From Rhodococcus sp. 4CII (GTDB lineage Bacteria > Actinomycetota > Actinomycetes > Mycobacteriales > Mycobacteriaceae): DNA of 64,000 bases. The stretch is taken from positions 3,390,001 to 3,454,000 of the forward strand of contig NZ_JACCFE010000002.1 in the NCBI RefSeq assembly GCF_014256275.1, in the 5' to 3' direction. Position numbers and translations under genes: made by a program. The notes beneath the pieces were generated by a model that saw only the letters and a program-made list of their open reading frames with translations, was not told the DNA's origin and ran no database searches. Below, in pieces: positions 24,754 through 32,613 of this stretch; within the stretch, counting starts at the first letter, position 1; each line of letters opens with the position of its first letter.

Positions 24754-24778
24754 TTAGTGCTCAATAATTTAGCACTAA
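24754..24778. promoter_or_regulatory. Island operator 3 (oxygenase unit promoter)
   Basis: TTAGTGCT (24754-24761) is a perfect inverted copy of AGCACTAA (24771-24778). The right half reads TTTAGCACTAAGATGTA, as in the other island operators. It lies 37-61 bases upstream of the reductase start. Confidence 0.72.
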
Positions 24779-24822
24779 GATGTATCGTGCGCCACAGTCG
24801 AGGGGAAATTTCGCAGGGGCGG

Positions 24823-25557
24823 CTATTCGGCTTCGCGGTACCGCGCTGTCTCGGCCGCCAGCCGATCCTCGTACGCCGTCGCGAGGTCGTGCAGACTCTG
24901 CACGCAGTCACCGGCGAACACCGGCGCGTGCATCGGCGCCAGCACCAGCGGCTCCAGGGCGGCGAGGTCCCGGATCGTGGGCCCGAGAGCCGGTGTCAGA
25001 CACGTCGCGCTGCCCATGTCCTCCGCCGCGATGGCCGGGCCGACGATCTCCTCCTCGGTGGTCGCGGGGTGACGGCCGAACGCGGTGAACAGGTCGCCGC
25101 TGAACAGCGTCTGCGTCGTCTCCTCGAACATCAGGCCGGCGTCCCACCCGTGGGGAACGTGCGGGGTGTCGAGGTGACGGACCCGCCGGGTGCCCGTCTC
25201 CAGCACGTCGCCGTACTGCAGCGGACGCGGCGTGCGATCCGCCAGGTCGTTGACCTGCACGAAGCACCCCATCGCCCCGTGTGCTACCTCGGCATTCGGC
25301 GCCGCCGCCAGCCACGAGTTCATCGCCCCGCACTCGTCGGCCTCGACGTGCCCGAACGTGATCCACCGCAGCCTGTCGAGGGGAATCAGCCGACCGACCG
25401 CCGCGGACACATCCGGGAACAGCGCACGCTGACCGGTATGGAACAGCAGCGCGTCCTCCCCGTCGACGAGGAACTGGTTCATGATCAGATTGGGCTCGTC
25501 CAGATACGTGGACAGCCGGTAGATGTCGGGAGCGATCTCGGTAATCGTGGTGTCCAT
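24823..25557 (-). CDS. MBL-fold protein with flavodiiron-like metal site
   Basis: The 244-residue protein has the metallo-beta-lactamase fold with a H70-x-E72-x-D74 motif (FGHVEADECG), H133/H136, D155 (FSGDLF) and a late His (APMHAP). HxExD is the diiron signature of flavodiiron proteins rather than the HxHxDH zinc form. The flavodoxin domain is absent, and the residue after D74 is Glu, where flavodiiron proteins have His. It may bind or reduce O2, or report oxygen, in an oxygenase-rich pathway. It is the last gene of the long operon that starts at 32406. Confidence 0.82.
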   Translation of the reverse strand: MDTTITEIAPDIYRLSTYLDEPNLIMNQFLVDGEDALLFHTGQRALFPDVSAAVGRLIPLDRLRWITFGHVEADECGAMNSWLAAAPNAEVAHGAMGCFVQVNDLADRTPRPLQYGDVLETGTRRVRHLDTPHVPHGWDAGLMFEETTQTLFSGDLFTAFGRHPATTEEEIVGPAIAAEDMGSATCLTPALGPTIRDLAALEPLVLAPMHAPVFAGDCVQSLHDLATAYEDRLAAETARYREAE

Positions 25558-25636
25558 CCGTGGCTCCGATCACGTCGCGGGGTCGTGAGCTCCACCCTTC
25601 TCGGGACAGCGACGGCGCGCAAGATCTGCGAAAGAG

Positions 25637-25855
25637 CTACCGTCGCTGCCCGACGCCGATCCGGACGAGATCGTGCCCGACCGGTCCGATGTGAGAGAGA
25701 ACCACTTGGCGGACGTCCGCGTCCGTGTCGACGCGCCCGACGTCCTGCGCGGTGGTGTGCGATGCGCAACTCGTCGCGGCGACGGCGGTGGCGGCCGAAC
25801 CCAGCAGGGCCAGTGCCCGCCGTCTCGACAGCGACTGCCGGCCAACGGGTTCCAT
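25637..25855 (-). CDS. Putative short Tat-type lipoprotein or gene remnant
   Basis: The 72-residue frame begins MEPVGRQSLSRRRALALLG, a twin-arginine-like signal, followed by a lipobox-like ATSC at about residues 26-29. The mature part is only about 45 residues and has no recognisable domain. ATG at 25855 directly follows the TAG of the hydroxylase gene with no gap. It could be a real small secreted lipoprotein or the 5' remnant of a longer gene. Confidence 0.45.
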   Translation of the reverse strand: MEPVGRQSLSRRRALALLGSAATAVAATSCASHTTAQDVGRVDTDADVRQVVLSHIGPVGHDLVRIGVGQRR

Positions 25856-26986
25856 CTACACGCCTGCTCGGACCGAAGCCAATTCCAACCGCACCTGCCA
25901 GGCGTCGTATTCATAGACCCAGTCGCCGTTGCCGGACACTTTGAGCCATTCGTTGGATCGTGAGCCGCGCTGAATCCGCGAGGTACGCTCCAGACGCGTC
26001 TGCTGGTAGGTCTGCAGCGCGACTACGGGGTCGTCGAACAGGCTCAGACAGCGGGCGAGGACGACGGCGTCTTCGATGGCCATGCCGGCTCCCTGCGCCA
26101 TGAACGGCATCATCGGGTGCGCGGCGTCGCCGAGGAGCACCGACCGTCCGTCGGTCCACGACTCCAGCGGGTCACGCACGTAAAGAGCCGATTTCAGGAC
26201 CTCGTCGCACGCGTCGAGGAGGGTGCGGGCCTCGGGGTGGAAGTCGCGGTAGAGGTCGCGCAGTTCGGTGACCGACCCCGGTGTCGTCCACGACTCCTCG
26301 GTCCACTCGTCCTGCGCGCAGGTCGCGAAGATGAAGATGTCCTTGCCCTGGTTGAGGGGGAACGTCACGATCTGGGTCGACGGGTCCGGTCCCCACCACT
26401 TGGTGAAGCAGTCGAGGTTCGGCAGGTCGCCGACGCGTTCGGTGGGGACCACCGCGCGGAACGCGACGACCCCGGTGAACGTCGGCTGTTCCCGGCCGAG
26501 GAGCGCGGTCCGGACCGCCGAGTGGATGCCGTCGGCACCGACGATCACGTCCGCGGAAGCCCCACTGCCGTCGGTGAATTCGATGCGTCCGTCCGCGACG
26601 CCACTGACGCGGCGGCCCATGTGGACGAGATTCGGCGGCAGCCGGTCCTCGAGGGCGGTCATGAGGTCGCCCCGGTGCATCGTCAACTGCGGTGCGCCGT
26701 ACTGCTGTTCCGCGGTGTCACCCATCGGCAGTCGCGACGTCTCGACACCGGCGTCCCACGTGCGGCTGATCCGGAACTGCGGCCGGGCGGCCGATTCGCG
26801 GATCGCCGGTCCGACACCCAGTCCGTCGAGCGCCCGGACGGCGTTGGGGGTCAGGTTGATGTCGGCGCCGACGCGGGCGAACTGCCGGGTCTGCTCGTAC
26901 ACGGTGACGTCGAGGCCGAACTTCCGCAGCGCGAGGGCTGTGGCCAGGCCACCGATTCCACCGCCACACACGGCGATCGTCGTCAT
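25856..26986 (-). CDS. FAD-dependent aromatic hydroxylase (NicC/salicylate-hydroxylase type)
   Basis: The 376-residue protein is a class A flavoprotein monooxygenase: GGGIGGLATALAL at residues 8-20, the DG motif (VGADGIHSAVR, about 156-166) and GDAAHPMMPFMAQGAGMAIED near 285-305. The stretches YGAPQLTMHRGDL and KWWGPDP resemble 6-hydroxynicotinate 3-monooxygenase, which hydroxylates with loss of CO2. It probably converts a hydroxylated or carboxylated ring to a catechol-like diol for the extradiol enzyme. Its ATG overlaps the ThDP gene stop by four bases. Confidence 0.88.
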   Translation of the reverse strand: MTTIAVCGGGIGGLATALALRKFGLDVTVYEQTRQFARVGADINLTPNAVRALDGLGVGPAIRESAARPQFRISRTWDAGVETSRLPMGDTAEQQYGAPQLTMHRGDLMTALEDRLPPNLVHMGRRVSGVADGRIEFTDGSGASADVIVGADGIHSAVRTALLGREQPTFTGVVAFRAVVPTERVGDLPNLDCFTKWWGPDPSTQIVTFPLNQGKDIFIFATCAQDEWTEESWTTPGSVTELRDLYRDFHPEARTLLDACDEVLKSALYVRDPLESWTDGRSVLLGDAAHPMMPFMAQGAGMAIEDAVVLARCLSLFDDPVVALQTYQQTRLERTSRIQRGSRSNEWLKVSGNGDWVYEYDAWQVRLELASVRAGV

Positions 26987-28614
26987 CGGGCATCCTTTCC
27001 GGGAACGGTCACGGGCGGGGTGAACGGTGCCGGCATCTCGCCGTAGGAGGCCAGATCGACCTCGACGATCACCGGTGCCTGCCGCGACACGGCATCGACG
27101 AGCACGTCGTGGGCCTCGCCGGCACCACCGATCCGCAGGTACGGCACGCCGATCGACTGCGCCAGCAGCGGGAAGTCGGGGGTGACGAGGTCGACGGCGT
27201 AGGTGTCCTCGCCGCCGCCCTTCTGCATGTTCCGCAGCACACCGTAACCGCCGTCGTTGAACACGAGCAGCACCAGCCACGGCTTTTCCTGTGCCATGGT
27301 GAGGATCTCGCCGAAGTGGACGGCCAGTCCGCCGTCGCCGACGAGGGCGAGGGTGGGGCGGGTCTCGTCGGCCAGTGCGGAACCGATGGCCATGCCCAGG
27401 CCCTGCCCGATGCCGCCGCCGCGGGGGAAGACGTTGGACTTGGGATCGAACATCGGCAGCAGCCGGTTGCCCCAGGAACTCGACGCGATGGTGACGTCGC
27501 GGGCGATCACGGAATCGTTCGGGAACGCGGCACGCACGGCGTCGCAGAGCACGGCGTGGTCGCCGAGCCCGGCGCGCTGCTTGCTGCGCACCAGTTCCCG
27601 GGTAGCGCGGGCCCGTTCGGTCCACGACGCGTCGACCGGGGCCAGTTCCGACAGGCTCGTCAGGAATGTGGCGACGTCGGCGGTCACCCCGGCCTGCGCG
27701 GGGTAGACGCGGCCGAGCGCCGCCGGGTCGAGGTCGACCTGCACGTGGACGTCCGGGACGGGCATCGAGTAGTCGCCGGTCTCGTTGGACCGGAAATGCG
27801 TTCCGAGCGACAGCAGCAGGTCGGCGTCCTGCAGGAGTTCCCGGCCGGCCGGGGTGTTGCCGTAGTTGCCGACGCACAGCGGGTGGTCCTCGGGCACGGC
27901 ACCGCGGCCGGAGTTGCTGGTGAGCATCGGGACTCCCCACCGCTCCACCAGCGCGGTCAGCTCGGCACCCGCGGTCGCGACGCCGCCGCCGGCCCAGATC
28001 ACCGGACGTTCCGCCGACCGCAGGAGGGCGAACGCGACGGCCAACTCGTCGGCGTCCGGCGTGCGCGGCGCCTCCGTGACCGGCTCGGCCACGTCGATGA
28101 CGTGTTCCGCGTACTGGAGGTCGATCGGCCATTCGATGCTCGACGGGCCGCCGGGCGCGGCGAGGGCCGCGGCGACGCCTTCCCGCAACACCTTTCCCGC
28201 GCTGTCGGTGTCGAGGATGGTGGCGGCATGCTTCGACGTCGCGGTCAGCATGCCGAGCTGATCCTTGGTCTCGTGGATGAATCCGCGGCCCGAACCGAGG
28301 TAGCGGCTCTCGACGTTGCCGGTCACATGAAGCACCGACGTTCCGGCACTGAGGGATTCGATCAGCGAGCCCGCGGCATTGCCGGCTCCCGTGCCGGTGC
28401 TGGTGAGCGCGCAGCCGAGTCCACCGGTGGCCCGGGCGTATCCGTCGGCGGCGCTGACCGCGGTGGCCTCGTGCCGGACCGGCACGAACCGCAGGTGCTC
28501 GGCGACCGCCTGCACCAGGGGCTGATTGTGGACGCTGACGATTCCGAAGACGGTGTCGACACCGGCCTCCCGCAGCACCTGCACCAGCAGGTCGCCGCCG
28601 TTGCCAACAGACAT
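26983..28614 (-). CDS. ThDP-dependent 2-oxo-acid decarboxylase/lyase
   Basis: The 543-residue protein has all three domains of the acetolactate-synthase/benzoylformate-decarboxylase family. Catalytic Glu49 lies in RHEATAVSAADGYAR, and the ThDP motif runs from GDGGLAVHFGE to NDGGYG in the C-terminal third. It lacks a regulatory small subunit gene, so a catabolic decarboxylase or C-C lyase is more likely than acetolactate synthase. An aldehyde made here would suit the aldehyde dehydrogenase at 32614. ATG at 28614 follows GAGAGGA. Confidence 0.85.
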   Translation of the reverse strand: MSVGNGGDLLVQVLREAGVDTVFGIVSVHNQPLVQAVAEHLRFVPVRHEATAVSAADGYARATGGLGCALTSTGTGAGNAAGSLIESLSAGTSVLHVTGNVESRYLGSGRGFIHETKDQLGMLTATSKHAATILDTDSAGKVLREGVAAALAAPGGPSSIEWPIDLQYAEHVIDVAEPVTEAPRTPDADELAVAFALLRSAERPVIWAGGGVATAGAELTALVERWGVPMLTSNSGRGAVPEDHPLCVGNYGNTPAGRELLQDADLLLSLGTHFRSNETGDYSMPVPDVHVQVDLDPAALGRVYPAQAGVTADVATFLTSLSELAPVDASWTERARATRELVRSKQRAGLGDHAVLCDAVRAAFPNDSVIARDVTIASSSWGNRLLPMFDPKSNVFPRGGGIGQGLGMAIGSALADETRPTLALVGDGGLAVHFGEILTMAQEKPWLVLLVFNDGGYGVLRNMQKGGGEDTYAVDLVTPDFPLLAQSIGVPYLRIGGAGEAHDVLVDAVSRQAPVIVEVDLASYGEMPAPFTPPVTVPGKDAR

Positions 28615-28624
28615 GGTGTTCCTC

Positions 28625-29407
28625 TCAGACATAGCGCGCGACGCCTCCGCAGACGTCGAGGCTGGTACCCGTCACATACGACGAGCGGGGAGACAGCAGG
28701 GTCACGATCATGGCGGCCACCTCGTCGGCGCGGCCGAAGCGGCCGAGCCCGATGCCGCGGTCCTGGGCGATCTCCGCCTCCCAGTCCGCGAACGACGCGT
28801 CGGTTCCCGACTCTTCGTAACGGCGCCGCCACTGGCCGGTGTCGACCAGTCCGAGCGACACCGAGTTGACGCGGATGCCGTCGGCGGCGAGTTCGAGCGA
28901 CAGCGACTTGCTGAGGTTCAGCAGGCCGGCCCGGGCTGCGCTGGTGGTGACCAGCCGCGGCTCCGGCTGCCGGGCGAGGACGGCCGAGATGTTGACGATG
29001 GCCGCCGCATCCGACTTCCGCAGCGCCGGCAGGGCGGCGTCGACGGTATTGAGGACACTGGAGAATTTCAGGTCGAGTTCGTCGCGCCAGTCGTCGAGGG
29101 TCGCCTCCCCGCGGGGCACCATCCGCGACTTGCCCGCGTTGTTGACGAGGCCGTCGAGGCCGCCGAAGCGATCGACGCCTGCGGCGACGAGACCGGCGAC
29201 CGCGGCGGGGTCCCGCACGTCGCACGCGGCGGTGAGGACCCGCTCGCTGCCCGGCAGCGGCGCGATCACGGCGTCGAGCCGGTCGCGGTCGCGGGCACAG
29301 GTGACCACGTTGGCACCCTCCTCGAGCAGCATCGCGACGGTCGCGAGCCCGACGCCGGAACTTCCGCCGGTCACCAGGTGGGTGCGGTCTTTCAGTTGCA
29401 GGTCCAC
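28625..29407 (-). CDS. SDR-family oxidoreductase (island copy 1)
   Basis: The 260-residue protein has TGGSSGVG (about residues 13-20) and NNAG, and a Ser in VNISAVLA. The usual active-site YxxxK is altered: the stretch reads LVTTSAARAGL where YxASKxA is expected, so both Tyr and Lys seem missing. It may be a non-classical or inactive SDR or act as a lyase-like enzyme. GTG at 29407 follows AGAAGGGG. It lies 18 bases after the second SDR, in the same operon. Confidence 0.8.
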   Translation of the reverse strand: MDLQLKDRTHLVTGGSSGVGLATVAMLLEEGANVVTCARDRDRLDAVIAPLPGSERVLTAACDVRDPAAVAGLVAAGVDRFGGLDGLVNNAGKSRMVPRGEATLDDWRDELDLKFSSVLNTVDAALPALRKSDAAAIVNISAVLARQPEPRLVTTSAARAGLLNLSKSLSLELAADGIRVNSVSLGLVDTGQWRRRYEESGTDASFADWEAEIAQDRGIGLGRFGRADEVAAMIVTLLSPRSSYVTGTSLDVCGGVARYV

Positions 29408-29424
29408 GCCGTGGTCCCCTTCTT

Positions 29425-30174
29425 CTAGTGCAGGACGAATCCGCCGTTGACGACGAGTTGCTGGCCGGTGATGTACGACGCCTCCGGCCCCATCAGGAAT
29501 GCGACGGCGCCGACGAGGTCGTCGGGGCGCTGCGGCCGATCGAGCGCCCGGTTCAGTCGGTACAGCTCGTGCCGGTGCTCCGGAACCTGCTCCGCCGATT
29601 CGCTTTCCGTCAGACCGGGCGACACGGTGTTGACGGTGATGCCGTGCGGACCGAGGTCCCGCGACATCGCCCGGGTGAGGGCCGCGACCCCGCCCTTCGA
29701 CGTGATGTAGTGCGCGAGGCGCGGCGAGCCGTACAGGGCGGCGTCGGAGCCGATGGTGACGACCCGACCGCCCCCGTTCCCGATGATGGCGGGAACGAGT
29801 GCCCTGCTCACGAGGAACGTGCCGCGCAGGTTGACGCCCAGCACGCGGTCCCACTCGTCGATGCCGAGTTCGTGAATCGGCTTGCCGCCCACCCCGTCCG
29901 CGAGCGCGGCGTTGTTGACGAGCCCGTACAGCGGTCCGCCCGCGGTGACCGTGGACGCCATGGCGTCCACCGACTCCGGGTCGCGGAGGTCGACGTGGAC
30001 GAACTGCGCCTTCACCCCGTCCGCGCGCAGGCTCTCGGCGGCCGGCTCGCCCCAGTCGGCCCGGATGTCGGCGAGCCAGAGCGTTGCCCCGTCCGCACCG
30101 AGTCGGCGGGCGATGGCCAGGCCGAGGCCACGACCGGCACCGGTGACGACGATGTTCTTCCCGTCGAGAGTCAC
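29425..30174 (-). CDS. SDR-family oxidoreductase (island copy 2)
   Basis: The 249-residue protein is a classical SDR: TGAGRGLG at residues 11-18, NNAAL, TIGSDAA with the active Ser, and HYITSKGG with Tyr and Lys. It ends YITGQQLVVNGGF, typical of FabG-like enzymes. It likely oxidises or reduces a ring-derived alcohol or ketone. GTG at 30174 lies three bases after the cupin stop, so the two are coupled. Confidence 0.87.
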   Translation of the reverse strand: MTLDGKNIVVTGAGRGLGLAIARRLGADGATLWLADIRADWGEPAAESLRADGVKAQFVHVDLRDPESVDAMASTVTAGGPLYGLVNNAALADGVGGKPIHELGIDEWDRVLGVNLRGTFLVSRALVPAIIGNGGGRVVTIGSDAALYGSPRLAHYITSKGGVAALTRAMSRDLGPHGITVNTVSPGLTESESAEQVPEHRHELYRLNRALDRPQRPDDLVGAVAFLMGPEASYITGQQLVVNGGFVLH

Positions 30175-30176
30175 GG

Positions 30177-30683
30177 TCAGTCCCGCGTCACACCGTGCAT
30201 GGCCGACGTCTCGGGGTACGTCGGGATCTGCGGCTTCTGCGCGCCGATGATGACGCAGAACAGGGCGTCGGTGGTGCCGTTGTTCTTCAGGCTGCGCGGC
30301 ACTCCGGCCGGGACGACGATCATGTCGCGGTAGCCGAGGGTGCGCTTCTCCACCTGGCCGTCGCGGTGGACGCCGACCTCCACCTCGCCCTCGAGGACGA
30401 AGAACGCTTCCTCGGCGTCGTGGTGGGTGTGCTCCGGGCCCTCGGCGCCGGGAGGAAGCAGCATGTTGGAGAACGTGAATCCGCGCGAAACGATGGTCCG
30501 GTTGTCGTTCTCGTGGTTACCGGTCGCACCGGAACCGACGTAGCGAATCTGCGCGCGCTTGAACTGGTCGCCGGCCTTGGCCTGGAAGCCCAGGGTGTCC
30601 CAGTCCTCGTGGCGGGAGCCACGGGTGAGGATGAGCGAGTCGGTGAATTCCTTCAGGTCGGCGGTGCCGTATTCGAGTGTCAT
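30177..30683 (-). CDS. Cupin-domain protein
   Basis: The 168-residue protein has a single cupin fold in its second half. The first motif is seen as PEHTHHDAEEAFFVLEGEVEV (His ligands at about 84, 86, 87 and a Glu) and the second as VVPAGVPRSLKNNG. The second motif has no His at the usual metal position, so metal binding may be partial. It may be an isomerase, a dioxygenase-like enzyme or a sensor within the pathway. ATG at 30683 follows GAGAAGGAG. Confidence 0.82.
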   Translation of the reverse strand: MTLEYGTADLKEFTDSLILTRGSRHEDWDTLGFQAKAGDQFKRAQIRYVGSGATGNHENDNRTIVSRGFTFSNMLLPPGAEGPEHTHHDAEEAFFVLEGEVEVGVHRDGQVEKRTLGYRDMIVVPAGVPRSLKNNGTTDALFCVIIGAQKPQIPTYPETSAMHGVTRD

Positions 30684-30697
30684 GTCGTGCTCCTTCT

Positions 30698-31480
30698 CTA
30701 GAGGTGGTTGCGCAGGCGTTCGGTGATGTGGATGAAGGATTCGACCCAGGCGTCGAACGCGTCCGGCCGCTCCTGGTTCGCGAGGTGTCCCGCACCCCGG
30801 ATGGTGACGAACACGGCGCCCGGGATGCCCCCCGCGAGAACCTGACTCGCCGGGATTCCCGTCACCGAGTCCTCGTCCCCGCTGAGGACGAGCGTCGGGA
30901 TGTCGATCTTCGGGAGGTCGGCGGTGTGATCGGTCGCGGCCATCGAGTCGGCGGCGTACCCGTAGCCGGGCAGCCGGATCGATGCGGCCATGATCGCGGT
31001 GGCCTTCGCCACCAGCTCGTCGTCGGCGGTGCCGGAGAGCAGTCGCGGGGCCCGGTCGGCGGCGAAGGCTTCCGCGCCCTCCCGTTCGAGCGTCGCGGCC
31101 CGGGAACGCATCCGGTCGGCGGCGTCGCCGTCTGCTCCCGAGCCGACGGTGGAACTGCCGAGCACCAGACTCCGCACGAGGCCGGGATGGCGCATCGCGA
31201 GACGGGTGGCGATCACGCCGCCCCACGACATGCCCAGGACGTGGGCGCCGGCGTCACCGCAGCGGTCGCGGATGACGTCCGCCGCGGCGTCGGCGTAGTC
31301 GTCGAGGTCGAACGGACGTCCGGGGTCTTCGCTGCGGCCGTAACCGGGGGCGTCCCAGGCCAGCAATCGCAGCGACGACGGCAGTTCGTCGAACTGCGGC
31401 GCGAAACTGTCGGCGCTGCCACCGATCCCGTGCAGCATGAGCAGCGCGGGGCCGGAACCGGATTCGACGACGTACGTCAC
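30698..31480 (-). CDS. Alpha/beta hydrolase, probable meta-cleavage-product hydrolase
   Basis: The 260-residue protein has the oxyanion motif HGIGG (18-22), nucleophile S85 in GMSWGG, an acid in LSGDEDSVT and His in GAGHLANQERP. Size and layout match C-C bond hydrolases of meta-cleavage pathways. The gene start (GTG at 31480) overlaps the extradiol dioxygenase stop by four bases, which supports hydrolysis of the ring-cleavage product. Substrate specificity is unknown. Confidence 0.86.
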   Translation of the reverse strand: MTYVVESGSGPALLMLHGIGGSADSFAPQFDELPSSLRLLAWDAPGYGRSEDPGRPFDLDDYADAAADVIRDRCGDAGAHVLGMSWGGVIATRLAMRHPGLVRSLVLGSSTVGSGADGDAADRMRSRAATLEREGAEAFAADRAPRLLSGTADDELVAKATAIMAASIRLPGYGYAADSMAATDHTADLPKIDIPTLVLSGDEDSVTGIPASQVLAGGIPGAVFVTIRGAGHLANQERPDAFDAWVESFIHITERLRNHL

Positions 31481-32406
31481 GACGCCCGCCCGAGATCGAA
31501 CCGCTCAAACGCGCCGGGGTCGGGGACGCCGGCCATGTGGTCGCGGACCTGCTTGGACGGCGGACCCGCGGTGCCCCACAGGTCGGACAGTTCCGGCACC
31601 CGGCGCCACACCTTGCACAGCCACCGGTCCTCGTCGACCTGCGCGATGCCGGACGTGTACTCGCACACCAGCCCCGCCGGGTCGGCGAAGTAGGAGAAGG
31701 TGTTGTCGCCGGGGCCGTGCTTGCCCGGACCCCACAACGGTGTCGTGCCGTGGTGGCGGAGCCGGCCGATGCCGCGCATGAAGTGGTCGACCGTGGGCAT
31801 CTCGTAGGCGACGTGATTGACGGACGTCCACTCGGCCTGGTTGAACGCGATGCTGTGATGGTCGGTGTTGCAGCGCAGGAACGCCATCTGGTGCTCGGAC
31901 CAGTCGGAGACCCGCATGCCCAGGACGTCGCAGTAGAACTGCACCGCGGCGTCGATGTCGACCGTGTTGAGGACGACGTGCGTGACGCCGACGGGCACGG
32001 CGTCGTCGCGGCCGAGTTTCGGGACGGCGAGCGCATCGGCGAGCAGTTCGACGATGCGGCCCTCCGGATCGACGAGGCTGACGCCGTAGCCGCCGCCGAG
32101 GTCGTCGACCGGCCCAGGGCCGCTGACGATCGGGACGCCGCGGAGTTCGAGCCGGCGGGCCGCCTCGTCCACCTCGGCGGGAGTCGCGACGGCGAAAGTG
32201 ATGCGGCCGAGACCGTTCCGCTCCGCCTGGGTGAGCTGCAGCGCATGGTGGTGCTCACCGGTCCCCCGCAGCCAGGCGCCGTCCGTCCCCTGCTCGACCA
32301 CGCGCAGCCCCCACACGTCCGAGTAGAACTCGGTGGATTCGACGCTGGCCTGCGTGCGCAGTTCGACGGAGCGCAGGCACCGCAGCCGGGCTATGGGTTG
32401 GTTCAT
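31477..32406 (-). CDS. Type I extradiol ring-cleavage dioxygenase (VOC)
   Basis: The 309-residue protein has two VOC halves. The C-terminal half carries the Fe(II) triad H143 (VTHVVLN), H198 (VNHVAYE) and E249 (CEYTSG), with an acid-base His near 184. This matches two-domain catechol-2,3-dioxygenase-type enzymes that cleave catecholic rings next to the diol. It is the first gene of the long operon, with GGAGG six bases before the ATG and island operator 4 only 18 bases upstream. Confidence 0.92.
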   Translation of the reverse strand: MNQPIARLRCLRSVELRTQASVESTEFYSDVWGLRVVEQGTDGAWLRGTGEHHHALQLTQAERNGLGRITFAVATPAEVDEAARRLELRGVPIVSGPGPVDDLGGGYGVSLVDPEGRIVELLADALAVPKLGRDDAVPVGVTHVVLNTVDIDAAVQFYCDVLGMRVSDWSEHQMAFLRCNTDHHSIAFNQAEWTSVNHVAYEMPTVDHFMRGIGRLRHHGTTPLWGPGKHGPGDNTFSYFADPAGLVCEYTSGIAQVDEDRWLCKVWRRVPELSDLWGTAGPPSKQVRDHMAGVPDPGAFERFDLGRAS

Positions 32407-32423
32407 CGCATGCCTCCAGTTGC

Positions 32424-32448
32424 TTAGGTCTCAATATCTTAGCGCTAA
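32424..32448. promoter_or_regulatory. Island operator 4 (extradiol operon promoter)
   Basis: TTAGGTCT (32424-32431) is followed, at the same spacing as in operator 3, by the palindrome TTAGCGCTAA (32439-32448). On the minus strand TAAGAT could be the -10 box, placing the start of a very short leader before the ATG at 32406. Confidence 0.7.
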
Positions 32449-32552
32449 AGTATTGGGGCGTACAGAGCTGATCGAAATTTCTTTCCGTCCCGCTACCGCG
32501 CCGCCCGCTCCGCCGCCCCGTGCGCCGCCTTCGGTGCCGCCCTTTTCGGCGC

Positions 32553-32597
32553 CCAATGTGACATTGGTTCAGTCAGACTGCACCGGTGTGACATTGG
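32553..32597. promoter_or_regulatory. Palindrome plus direct repeat upstream of the extradiol operon
   Basis: CCAATGT-G-ACATTGG (32553-32567) is a perfect 7-bp inverted repeat. Its TGTGACATTGG half recurs 30 bases away at 32587-32597. The pair lies about 150-190 bases upstream of the extradiol gene and just after the aldehyde dehydrogenase gene. It may bind an activator. Confidence 0.4.
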
Positions 32598-32613
32598 CCG
32601 AAGCCACGGCAAG

